A DNA stretch of 64,000 bases, taken from contig CAVPYN010000002.1 in NCBI GenBank assembly GCA_963709995.1, positions 248,001-312,000 of the forward strand. The letters run 5' to 3'. The notes beneath the pieces are model-generated. The model ran no database searches and was not told where the DNA came from. It saw only the letters and a program-made list of their open reading frames with translations. This stretch comes from JAUIIK01 sp963709995. Lineage in GTDB: Bacteria; Chloroflexota; Chloroflexia; Thermomicrobiales; CFX8. Made by a program: the position numbers and the translations under genes. How positions within the stretch are numbered: the stretch's first letter is position 1; each line of letters starts with the position of its first letter. This document shows positions 9,404 to 17,024 of the stretch, one piece after another.

Positions 9404-10795
9404 TTGGATTCGGTGTCTAGAAGACTGAAGCGACCACTGTTGGTCAAGGCGAGGAGAAGTAGACCTGGTCCGAGTAGGCCTCTCCTTGCCGGGCAGCGCG
9501 CGCGACGCCTATCAAGATCCAAACCAACACCACGGAAGCCGATTCTGAAGACCGGTGGAGTGCGCCGCTATGCCCTGGCTATCCTGGCTATGTTGCCGCT
9601 GACGGTCGGCGCTTGGGCTCTCAGTATCGTCTTGCCAACCGCCTACGAAACCTGGCGAGCAACGGACCAGATTTTTCAGTCCCGTGTCGATCGGGAACAT
9701 TTCGCAGAAGCGGCGCCCCTGGCGCCAGCGTCCATGCCATCATCGGTGCAAGCGCTTGCCACCGCAACCGTGCAGGGTACGCCTGTTTCAGCGCTGACAA
9801 CTCCGATTCCGATAAATCCAGCCTCTGTGGCCGGACCTTCTGCGACCCCTGACCGGCAGGCCGGCCCGACAACGACCACCCCAACGCAGGTTAGCCGTTT
9901 CAACCCGGGAGCGCTGACCGCCGCGACGCCAACGGCCACCTCACCCGGCCCTACTCCCACTCCGTACCCTGATTGGGATGGAGACGATCCGGTCCACATC
10001 ATGCTCCTCGGGGTCGACACTCGGCCGTCCGAAGGTACCGACGGACGCAGCGACACGATTATCGTCGTCAGAATCGATCCCGCAGAAAAAAGAGTTGACA
10101 TGTTCTCGATCCCACGCGATCTTGCCGTAGATATCCCGGGATTCTCAACTGGAGTCAAGATCAACAGTGCCTATCCATGGGGCGAAATATACGACGTTCC
10201 CGGCGGAGGGCCGTCTCTCGTCGCGCAGACGATCGAGTACAACTTCGGTGTGCCCATTGATTACTACGCAACAGTGGACATTCCGGGTTTGGAGAAAATT
10301 GTTGACACGATCGGCGGAGTTGTACTCGACTCGGACAACCAACTGAAAGATGACCAGTATCCCACTGAGGACTATGGTTACACGAGAGCCTATTTCCCAA
10401 GTGGACTTCAGAAGCTAGACGGCAAACGAGCTGTTCAATATGCAAGGACTCGACATTCCGACGGTGATTTCAGACGAGCAGAGCGCCAGCAGCAGTTGCT
10501 ACTGGCGATTCGGGATCAGGCTTTTGCTTCTGGACTCATCACGACGTTGCCAGCGCTGATCAGTGACCTCGGAGACACGGTGCGAACCGATCTCTCTCCG
10601 CGCCAGGTTCTATCATTGGCTTCGCTCTCGCAAAGCATTGAGCGCGAGAATATCTGGATCCATTCGCTCGCGCCATACACGTACGCATCAGTCACCGATC
10701 AGGGCTGGTTTTTGCTTGGCGACTGGGACGCGTTGAGGTGGACGACGCAGAACCTGGCGGATAATCCTCTCGCGACCAACATTCCCGGCGATTAG
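9404..10795 (+). CDS. LytR-CpsA-Psr (LCP) family cell-wall ligase
   Basis: 463 residues from TTG 9404, chosen because AGGAA lies five bases upstream. A basic cytosolic tail of about 50 residues is followed by one transmembrane helix (about 53-74), a Thr/Pro-rich spacer to about 190, and the LCP domain: 'MLLGVDTR', 'GRSDTIIVVRID', 'SIPRDL', 'KINSAY' and 'RTRHSDGDFRRAERQQQLL', which include the Arg and Asp residues that bind the polyprenyl pyrophosphate. LCP proteins transfer glycopolymers from undecaprenyl carriers to peptidoglycan outside the membrane. Convergent with the following minus-strand gene. Confidence 0.93.
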   Translation: MDSVSRRLKRPLLVKARRSRPGPSRPLLAGQRARRLSRSKPTPRKPILKTGGVRRYALAILAMLPLTVGAWALSIVLPTAYETWRATDQIFQSRVDREHFAEAAPLAPASMPSSVQALATATVQGTPVSALTTPIPINPASVAGPSATPDRQAGPTTTTPTQVSRFNPGALTAATPTATSPGPTPTPYPDWDGDDPVHIMLLGVDTRPSEGTDGRSDTIIVVRIDPAEKRVDMFSIPRDLAVDIPGFSTGVKINSAYPWGEIYDVPGGGPSLVAQTIEYNFGVPIDYYATVDIPGLEKIVDTIGGVVLDSDNQLKDDQYPTEDYGYTRAYFPSGLQKLDGKRAVQYARTRHSDGDFRRAERQQQLLLAIRDQAFASGLITTLPALISDLGDTVRTDLSPRQVLSLASLSQSIERENIWIHSLAPYTYASVTDQGWFLLGDWDALRWTTQNLADNPLATNIPGD

Positions 10796-10804
10796 ATCCC
10801 GCCT

Positions 10805-11881
10805 TCATTCTCTGTCGACTGCGTCAGTCGACGATCTAGAATTCTGATCGGTGCGATCTGGGTCATCTTCACTTGACATCGCCGCACGAATCGACGTCAA
10901 GGCGTTCTGGCCCATCGAGTACGCCATTTTTGCGCCAATTGATGCGCGATCTGCAATCTGCTTCGTCGTCTCGCCCGCATAGTCGCGCGCGTAGAACTGG
11001 ATTTCTGTCGCGGTCACCGTGTCTCGCTGGAGTTGTCCGCGAGAAAGCCCCACTGCCCTGAGGTGCTCGTCGACAACAGCCGGGTCCGTATTGCGGCTCC
11101 AACTGGATAGCTCCCGAAGCATTGGAAGCATCATGTGAATCCGGGTAACGGTCGTTGCGCCGGGTATGAATCGCAGCGCGGTCGATCGCATCTTCGATCC
11201 CGCGAATCCCTGCGTCCCGCTGCTGGAAGCCGCCTGTTTGGCCGCGCTTGGAATCGGGCTTGTTCGACTGTCAAGCGCCAGTTTGCGCGCAAGGTTGGCG
11301 TAGGTCGGGGACCGACGCATCAAGTCGTCAGTCCGGCTTCGCAGCGAATCGTTGTCGCTAATCGACTTGATGACGATATCTCGAACCATCGATCGGTTGA
11401 GGTTCAGAGGGTCGTACCGCACAAGCACACCGTCCGGGTCGGGCGTGGAAGATATCACAGCCGGCAAGACGCCAATCCAGGCAGCCACTCTGCGTCGCTG
11501 TGAGATCTCGTTGGTGTCCGGTTCGCTGCCGGCTTCCTGAGTCCAGGTGATCCTCATTCGGTCCTCGTCCAAGTGCTCGGCCCAGACTCTGATACCGACA
11601 TCAATCTCCAGAGGTTCACCTGAGGCGCGTAGTATCGTTTGGCGTATTATCTCCGCGAGCCGGTATCGTGAGGTCATTTCGGCATCAATTGTGACGAGTA
11701 GAGCGTCCTCAGAATCTTCTTCCACCACAGAAAGCACACCAACACCTGACCGCAGAGCTTCAACGATTTCGGCGCCATAAGCACCCTTCACGGCGGTTGC
11801 GCTCTGCATGCGCCAGGTCATGCGCAACAGTGACGGGGGATCAACCTCTTCAGCCCAAACGCGGACAGCCTGCTCGTTCAT
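10805..11881 (-). CDS. Uncharacterised protein with two tandem ferredoxin-like (HMA-like) repeats
   Basis: 358 residues from ATG 11881, preferred over an upstream codon because a GGAGGGGG sequence lies about 8 bases before it. Residues about 1-90 and 95-175 look like two copies of one unit: both start 'RVWAE', continue with 'RMTW' or 'RITW', and end in a strand-turn-strand and helix ('VLSVVEEDSEDALLVTID' versus 'VISSTPDPDGVLVRYD') followed by 'DIVIKSI'-like helices. This resembles the beta-alpha-beta-beta-alpha fold of HMA domains but lacks the metal-binding C-x2-C. The C-terminal half is helical and Ser/Arg rich. No signal peptide or membrane helix of certain character. Function unknown. Confidence 0.75.
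   Translation of the reverse strand: MNEQAVRVWAEEVDPPSLLRMTWRMQSATAVKGAYGAEIVEALRSGVGVLSVVEEDSEDALLVTIDAEMTSRYRLAEIIRQTILRASGEPLEIDVGIRVWAEHLDEDRMRITWTQEAGSEPDTNEISQRRRVAAWIGVLPAVISSTPDPDGVLVRYDPLNLNRSMVRDIVIKSISDNDSLRSRTDDLMRRSPTYANLARKLALDSRTSPIPSAAKQAASSSGTQGFAGSKMRSTALRFIPGATTVTRIHMMLPMLRELSSWSRNTDPAVVDEHLRAVGLSRGQLQRDTVTATEIQFYARDYAGETTKQIADRASIGAKMAYSMGQNALTSIRAAMSSEDDPDRTDQNSRSSTDAVDRE
10814..10832. terminator. Short hairpin between convergent genes
   Basis: Perfect 8-bp inverted repeat (gtcgactg ... cagtcgac) with a 3-base loop, 19 bases past the LCP stop and inside the last codons of the opposing gene. No T run follows on either strand, so termination is only a possibility. Confidence 0.3.
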
Positions 11882-11962
11882 CGTATTTGCCCCCTCCCGT
11901 CGCACGTAGTCTAATCACCATGGACTGAGATTGGATTCGCGAAATTAGCCGAAGGCGCCGAA

Positions 11963-12673
11963 TTGACAGATACAGATCAACTTAAACTCGCTGCCGCTCA
12001 AGTCGCTGCGGATCTGGTTGAGCCGGGAATGCTAGTCGGGCTCGGCAGCGGATCAACGGCTCGGGCGTTTGTCGACGCGCTGGGTGCGAGAGTACGCAAG
12101 GGGCTGAACATCTCCGCCGTTGCAAGCTCCAAGCTTACAGCCCGAAGAGCGGAGTTGAAAGGAATCAAACTCGTTCCGTTCGACACTGCGCTGGATCTTG
12201 CGGTAGACGGCGCCGACGCGATCGAACTTTGCTCGCTTGCAGCGATCAAGGGCCTGGGCGGCGCACTGGTTCGCGAGCGGCTCGTCGCACAGTCCGCGGC
12301 ACGATTCATTCTGATCGCCGACAAGTCCAAGGCGCATTCCAGCCTTCGGAATTGCCCCCCGACGATGCCCATTCCAGTCGAAATTCTTACCTACGGATGG
12401 AACCTCACGGTTCAAACGCTAAAGCAGTTCGGAAGCCCGGAACTCCGCACAACCGAAGGGAATATACCGTTCGTTTCGGACAATGGTAACCACATCGTCG
12501 ATGTCTACCACTGGTGCCAGCACCCCATCGAAGAACTGGCGTCCAACATGAAAGCGCTCGCGGGCGTGGTGGACCACGGCATCTTTCTCAACCTCGCGAC
12601 CGAGGCGATCATCGCATCGCCTGGCGGGATCAGGCGTTACAGTGCCGGGCGTTGCGATTTAGCCTCGAAATAG
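11963..12673 (+). CDS. rpiA: Ribose-5-phosphate isomerase A
   Basis: Interconverts ribose 5-phosphate and ribulose 5-phosphate in the pentose phosphate pathway. 236 residues from TTG 11963 with AAGG six bases upstream. Key motifs are all present: the phosphate loop 'GLGSGSTARAF', the catalytic 'DLAVDGADAIE' (two Asp), 'IKGLGGALVRERL' with the catalytic Lys and Glu-bearing helix, and 'IADKSK'. Length and motif order are standard for the A-type enzyme. Divergent from the HMA-like repeat gene and convergent, with three bases between stops, with the SMP-30 gene. Confidence 0.95.
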   Translation: MTDTDQLKLAAAQVAADLVEPGMLVGLGSGSTARAFVDALGARVRKGLNISAVASSKLTARRAELKGIKLVPFDTALDLAVDGADAIELCSLAAIKGLGGALVRERLVAQSAARFILIADKSKAHSSLRNCPPTMPIPVEILTYGWNLTVQTLKQFGSPELRTTEGNIPFVSDNGNHIVDVYHWCQHPIEELASNMKALAGVVDHGIFLNLATEAIIASPGGIRRYSAGRCDLASK

Positions 12674-12676
12674 CGA

Positions 12677-13564
12677 CTAGCTGCCGGGCGCAACTCCGCG
12701 AACCGTGGTCTCGATACTATAGAGCCCGGTGCGTGCGGTAATGTACAAGGTCGAGAACTCAGGTCCGCCCCATGCGAGGTTTGCGGGCTGCTCGTCAAGT
12801 TCAATTTGGCCGACTACCTCGCCATCCGTTGAGATCACCCAGATTCCGCCCGGTCCTGTCGTCCAGAGCCTTCCATCGGAATCCACTTTCATGCCATCTG
12901 GGACGCCGGGGCGCGCATCGTCTCGCATATCGACGAAGAGCTCGCCCTCGCTCGAAAGCGCACCATCGGCGAAGACGGTATACCGGCGGATCAATCTTGC
13001 GCCAGAGTCGGCGATGTACATCTGGGTTTCAACTGGGGTGAACGTCAGGCCATTCGGCTTGTCGAAATCTTCGGCTACACGTTGAACGGCGCCGTTCGTC
13101 GCTAGTCGATATGTCGCCATTGATTCGATCTCGCGAGTTTCTTCGCCTTCTCCTTGACTGAGCAATCCATAGTCTGGATCGGTGAAGTAGACAGCGTCGG
13201 TCGTCGCCACGACGACATCATTTGGACTGTTGAACCGCTTGCCTTCAAAGTCCTCGGCCAGTGGTTCCGGGGTTTCTCCCCATGCCGCTATGCTCACCCT
13301 GCGTCCGGTGTGTTCACAGGCAATGATGTTGCCGCTGTTATCAAGTGTCAGACCATTCGCATGGCCGCTCGGTCGCCGGTAAGCTTTGGCGTCGCCTCCC
13401 GGCGCCCACCGATAGATGGTGTCGGCAGGGATGTCGCTGAACAACAGGCATTCCCTATCCGGTATCCAGATCGGTCCTTCCGTGAACTGAAATCCGGTCG
13501 CCTCGCGTTTCGCCTCGCTGCTTCGCAGGAGGTCAGAAAGTCCATTATCGTTCTGAATTCGCAA
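12677..13564 (-). CDS. SMP-30/gluconolactonase-like beta-propeller protein
   Basis: 295 residues from TTG 13564, supported by GAGAGGAG eight bases upstream. Six-bladed propeller signature: metal-binding Glu in 'FTEGPIW', 'NGLTLDNSGN', the Asn in 'FNSPNDVVV', 'YFTDPDYG' and 'KPNGLTFTP' followed by 'MYIADSG' with the catalytic-type Asp. These supply the usual Glu-Asn-Asp metal triad, so a lactonase activity is likely; the sugar lactone is unknown. Last gene of the minus-strand run that begins with the first peptide-importer cassette; 78 bp after the CapA gene. Confidence 0.9.
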   Translation of the reverse strand: MRIQNDNGLSDLLRSSEAKREATGFQFTEGPIWIPDRECLLFSDIPADTIYRWAPGGDAKAYRRPSGHANGLTLDNSGNIIACEHTGRRVSIAAWGETPEPLAEDFEGKRFNSPNDVVVATTDAVYFTDPDYGLLSQGEGEETREIESMATYRLATNGAVQRVAEDFDKPNGLTFTPVETQMYIADSGARLIRRYTVFADGALSSEGELFVDMRDDARPGVPDGMKVDSDGRLWTTGPGGIWVISTDGEVVGQIELDEQPANLAWGGPEFSTLYITARTGLYSIETTVRGVAPGS

Positions 13565-13642
13565 TTTCGCAGCTCCTCTCCAGCTTTCAACTATACGCTT
13601 TGCCGGAGTGAGCCACAGATGTTCCCGACTTCAGATGAGCCG

Positions 13643-14950
13643 CTAGATCACAATCCGTCCAATACCGTCAATGAAATCGATCTCTGTTCCGTATGGCTCG
13701 GAGAACTTGGAAACGTAGCCGACAATACGTTCCGCGTCCTCAACGGATGACTGGTAGGGAGTTCCCCTGCGACTGCGCGGCTCACCGTACCCGAGCGACA
13801 TGCAGTGCAGCTCGATTCTCCGCAATTCCTGCCCCTCGAAATGGCATATGGGCAGCGCCGATTCCCAGTATCGCTGATCCTTGTGGAAACCCAGCAGCCC
13901 GTTGTCGTACACATCGGCTGGCGTTGATTCGATGGTATCGACGCGCCACATTTCGTAGCTGTCTGCCGGCAGGCGATTCACGGTCTCGAATTCGAACCAC
14001 AGGTTTCCGAGGCTATAGAAAATCGGTTTGCCCTCGTACAGCTCGATGCCACGCATGATGTGTGGCCCGCTTCCGGTCACGACATCCGCACCGGCGTCGA
14101 TGCAAGCGCGCCCGAACGCTTCGATGAATCGAGCCGGCTTCTCGATCTGGATCTCCGCTTCATGCGCATGGATGCTTACGATGACAAGATCTGACTGCCT
14201 GCGCGCGTGCTCGATCTCTCTGACTATTCGAGCCAGATCTCCCGGATGAGGATACGTGTGGATCTCCGAAACCTCAGATCGTTCATAGACCGGACCGTCC
14301 GTATGTGTTCGACCCAGGAAGAACATCTGATTTTCTGGATCCTCCGGAGGTGGACGGAACTCTGTGCGGTCGAGCCAGCGATTGACTTCCGCCACCCCGA
14401 TCGTTTCACTGATTCCTTCGAGCTGCCGGAAAAGCTCGTCCTCGAGTCTGATTGTGGTCCTATGTCGAAGCGGGTTCAGCCCAGGTCGTCCGCCAAAATC
14501 ACCGCGCCGCTCGCCAGCGCGTTGACCCGGTGCGAATGACGAAGCACAGGAGATCAGAGCAACTCGTCCACTGGAAGTATCGAGATAAGCCGGCGCGGAA
14601 GCTTCGCCAAGAGCTTCCCCGACGCCTGCAAAGGTCATTTCGAGCGCACGCATCGCATCTATATGCGACAGCAACCCGTCCGTTCCGAAATCGAGCGAGT
14701 GATTGTTGGCGGTCGCGAAGAGATTGAAGCCGCTGGCCTGCATGTCACGCCCGATATGACGCGGAGCCGACAGATGAAGCCCACCGGCTTCAACAGCGGG
14801 CGTGCCCTGATAGTCGTTGATCAGCATCTCGAAATTGGAGAACCTGACATCAACTGAGCGCAACAATTCAAGCAGCCCTTGGTCCGCTCTTGGCACATAC
14901 GGCCTCGTAATCAACGCATCACCCGACAGCAGAACGGACAGTTGGTTCAT
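13643..14950 (-). CDS. CapA family (PGA_cap) metallophosphatase-fold protein
   Basis: 435 residues from ATG 14950, preferred because 'MNQLSVLLSGDALITR' is the first strand of the fold and GGGAG lies just upstream; an earlier in-frame codon would extend into the permease gene. Metal-site motifs in order: 'LSGDALITR' (Asp), 'FSNFEMLIN', 'ATANNHSLDFG' (Asn-His), 'VIVSIHAHE' (His-x-His) and 'GSGPHIMRGIELY' (His). CapA/PgsA proteins are tied to poly-gamma-glutamate capsule synthesis, but this copy has no signal peptide or membrane anchor, so a cytosolic hydrolase of a gamma-linked or phosphorylated compound is as likely. Paralogue of 23195-24511; 40 bp after permease C. Confidence 0.85.
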   Translation of the reverse strand: MNQLSVLLSGDALITRPYVPRADQGLLELLRSVDVRFSNFEMLINDYQGTPAVEAGGLHLSAPRHIGRDMQASGFNLFATANNHSLDFGTDGLLSHIDAMRALEMTFAGVGEALGEASAPAYLDTSSGRVALISCASSFAPGQRAGERRGDFGGRPGLNPLRHRTTIRLEDELFRQLEGISETIGVAEVNRWLDRTEFRPPPEDPENQMFFLGRTHTDGPVYERSEVSEIHTYPHPGDLARIVREIEHARRQSDLVIVSIHAHEAEIQIEKPARFIEAFGRACIDAGADVVTGSGPHIMRGIELYEGKPIFYSLGNLWFEFETVNRLPADSYEMWRVDTIESTPADVYDNGLLGFHKDQRYWESALPICHFEGQELRRIELHCMSLGYGEPRSRRGTPYQSSVEDAERIVGYVSKFSEPYGTEIDFIDGIGRIVI

Positions 14951-14990
14951 TCCGGCTCCCACTCCATGCTCCTCAATTGCACCTAAGTCT

Positions 14991-15920
14991 TTACTCTCGT
15001 TGTCGAGGATCGAGCGCGTCTCGCAGACCGTCACCAATAAGATTGAACGCCAGGACGGTCAGGAAAATCATGACTCCTGGCGGTATCGCCATGTGACCAA
15101 ACGTCAGAATGTACGCCCTGGCATCCGCGAGCATATTGCCCCAGGAAGGAGTTGGGCGTTGAATTCCGAATCCGAGGAAGGAGAGCGCCGCCTCCAGGAT
15201 AATGATGCTCCCGATTGACAAGGTTGCCAGCACAATGACCGGCCCCATGACGTTCGGAAGCACATGCCGAATGATGATGCGCAGATCTTTTGCGCCAAGC
15301 GCGCGCGCGGCGAAGACGTAGTCTCGTTCCCGAACACTCATCACCTCAGCACGGACCACGCGTGCATAGGTGGCCCAGACGGTGAGGCCGATCACCCACA
15401 CCGTCATCTGCAGGCTTGGCCCTAGGACAGCGGCCAGCACGATTAGCAACACCAGAATCGGGAACGCAAGTAGTGCGTCAACTATTCGCGACAAAAACGT
15501 GTCGATCTTCCCGCCAAAGTACCCGGATATGGCGCCAACGGTGACGCCGACGGTCAAGGAAATCAGCATGGCGAAGACGCCGACGACCAGTGCAATTCGA
15601 GTGCCGCGAATCAGGCGGCTGAGAATGTCTCTGCCGATATCGTCGCGCCCCAGCGGGTGTTCCCAGGATGGGCCTTCGCCCCGAAACGCCGAATCGGGCT
15701 GGTTGGGATCGTAGGGCTCGAAAAGTTGTGGGACAAGCGCAATGATAATCAGGATTCCGATGAAGAACGCGGCGATAACGCCAGGCTTGAATCTCTTGAA
15801 CCGGTCCCAGCTTCGCCGGAACTCCGATCGCCGCTTGCGTTCGACGCCCGCCAATGAAGATGCATCTGGCTGCAATTCGGTAGCTTCGCCCGAGACGTCG
15901 ACGTTTGGAGATGTACTCAC
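14991..15920 (-). CDS. Peptide-type ABC transporter permease (DppC/OppC-like), cassette 1
   Basis: 309 residues from GTG 15920, six membrane spans. The N-terminal cytosolic segment ends in 'WDRFKRFKPGVIAAFF', typical of OppC_N. 'HPLGRDDIGRDILSRLIRGTRIAL' region is the family hallmark, and the EAA loop is 'ARALGAKDLRIIIRHVLPN', which docks on the ATPase. The last residues are 'DGLRDALDPRQRE'. Pairs with the DppB-like gene 19 bp upstream. Close paralogue of 19197-20126. Confidence 0.95.
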   Translation of the reverse strand: MSTSPNVDVSGEATELQPDASSLAGVERKRRSEFRRSWDRFKRFKPGVIAAFFIGILIIIALVPQLFEPYDPNQPDSAFRGEGPSWEHPLGRDDIGRDILSRLIRGTRIALVVGVFAMLISLTVGVTVGAISGYFGGKIDTFLSRIVDALLAFPILVLLIVLAAVLGPSLQMTVWVIGLTVWATYARVVRAEVMSVRERDYVFAARALGAKDLRIIIRHVLPNVMGPVIVLATLSIGSIIILEAALSFLGFGIQRPTPSWGNMLADARAYILTFGHMAIPPGVMIFLTVLAFNLIGDGLRDALDPRQRE

Positions 15921-15939
15921 GTTCGCGTGACTCCCTCTG

Positions 15940-16866
15940 CTACCCTACCCGAATGCGTGGGTCGATTACTGCATATAGAAGATCAGTAACTAATGTTGCG
16001 ACGACGACGAACAGCACGAACATCACCGTGATCGCTTGCACCACCTGGTAGTCCAGTCGATCTACCGACTGAATGAACAGTCTCCCGATCCCGGGAAACG
16101 CAAAGATCGTTTCAACGACGATCGTGCCGCTCAAGAGGAAGGCAACTCGCAGACCCAGTATAGTGACAATGGGAAGGAGCGCGTTTCGTACGACGTGCCG
16201 GTAGAGCACTACCCGCTCGGCTAGCCCCTTGGCGCGCGCCGTCGTAACGTACTCCTGATTGACCACTTCGAGCGTCGAACCTCGCATCAATCTGGCCAGG
16301 ATCGCGGTTTCATTGACTGCAAGGACAGCAACCGGAAGGACCCAATTCTTCCAGCTCCCTGTGCCATATGACGGTAACCATCCTAACTCCCTCGAGAATA
16401 GGACAATCAACGTTAACCCCAACCAGAAGTTCGGGAGCGCGACCCCGGCGCTTGCCCAGACCATGATTCCCGAGTCGAAAAACGAATATTGTTTGACCGC
16501 GGCTACGATTCCGGCCGGTATGGCAATCAGCACCGCGAACGTCACTGCGAGGAAGTTCAGCTTCAGTGTTGGCAACATCGCTTCCATGACCATCTCTCGC
16601 ACCGGCACGCCTGTTCGGACAACCGATCGGCCGAAGTCACCCTGGATGAAGTTCGAGAGCCAGGTGAAGTACTGTTCGTACCAGGGCTTATCCAACCCCC
16701 ACTTCTCCTGAATTCGCGCGATCTCCTCGTCCGTGATGATGGCTTCCCCAACCATGATGTCGATGGGATCGCCGGGCGCGAGTTGCATCAGTCCGAACGT
16801 GAAGAACGTCACGATGAACAGGACGATCACACCCTGGAGCAGACGCCGAATCAGGTAGGTGACCAT
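15940..16866 (-). CDS. Peptide-type ABC transporter permease (DppB/OppB-like), cassette 1
   Basis: 308 residues from ATG 16866, with GGGGGGAA about eight bases upstream. It starts 'MVTYLIRRLLQGVIVLFIV', contains 'LAPGDPID', then 'WGLDKPWYEQYFTWLSNF', a marker of DppB-type permeases, and the EAA loop 'TARAKGLAERVVLYRHVVRN'. It ends 'DLLYAVIDPRIRVG'. Six membrane spans. Sits between the substrate-binding protein and permease C on the minus strand. No ATPase gene is linked, so a shared OppDF pair elsewhere must drive it. Confidence 0.95.
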   Translation of the reverse strand: MVTYLIRRLLQGVIVLFIVTFFTFGLMQLAPGDPIDIMVGEAIITDEEIARIQEKWGLDKPWYEQYFTWLSNFIQGDFGRSVVRTGVPVREMVMEAMLPTLKLNFLAVTFAVLIAIPAGIVAAVKQYSFFDSGIMVWASAGVALPNFWLGLTLIVLFSRELGWLPSYGTGSWKNWVLPVAVLAVNETAILARLMRGSTLEVVNQEYVTTARAKGLAERVVLYRHVVRNALLPIVTILGLRVAFLLSGTIVVETIFAFPGIGRLFIQSVDRLDYQVVQAITVMFVLFVVVATLVTDLLYAVIDPRIRVG

Positions 16867-16960
16867 GTTGGAGTTCCCCCCGCAGTTTCAGAACGCGTAT
16901 TCTCGACACGGTGACGGTTTTCGCCGCCTGCCACGGCCTCAGGCATCGAACACAGACGGG

Positions 16961-16997
16961 TGCTCCGGGCGGGCCATACAACGGCCCACCCGGAGCA
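16961..16997 (-). terminator. Strong intercistronic hairpin between SBP and permease genes, cassette 1
   Basis: Two 15-base arms (16961-16975 and 16983-16997) around a 7-base loop. On the minus-strand RNA the single non-Watson-Crick position is a G-U wobble; on plus-strand RNA it would be a C-A mismatch, so the element fits minus-strand transcription. It lies 27 bases after the SBP stop. No U run follows: an attenuating or 3'-protecting stem that keeps SBP mRNA above permease mRNA is the likely role. Confidence 0.65.
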
Positions 16998-17024
16998 CGC
17001 AAGGATCCTCAGAGTGACTTCAGA

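Noticed and set aside
13154..13750. 198-codon plus-strand open frame
   Set aside because: It spans the SMP-30 gene and the end of CapA 1 on the opposite strand; no motif or start signal supports it.
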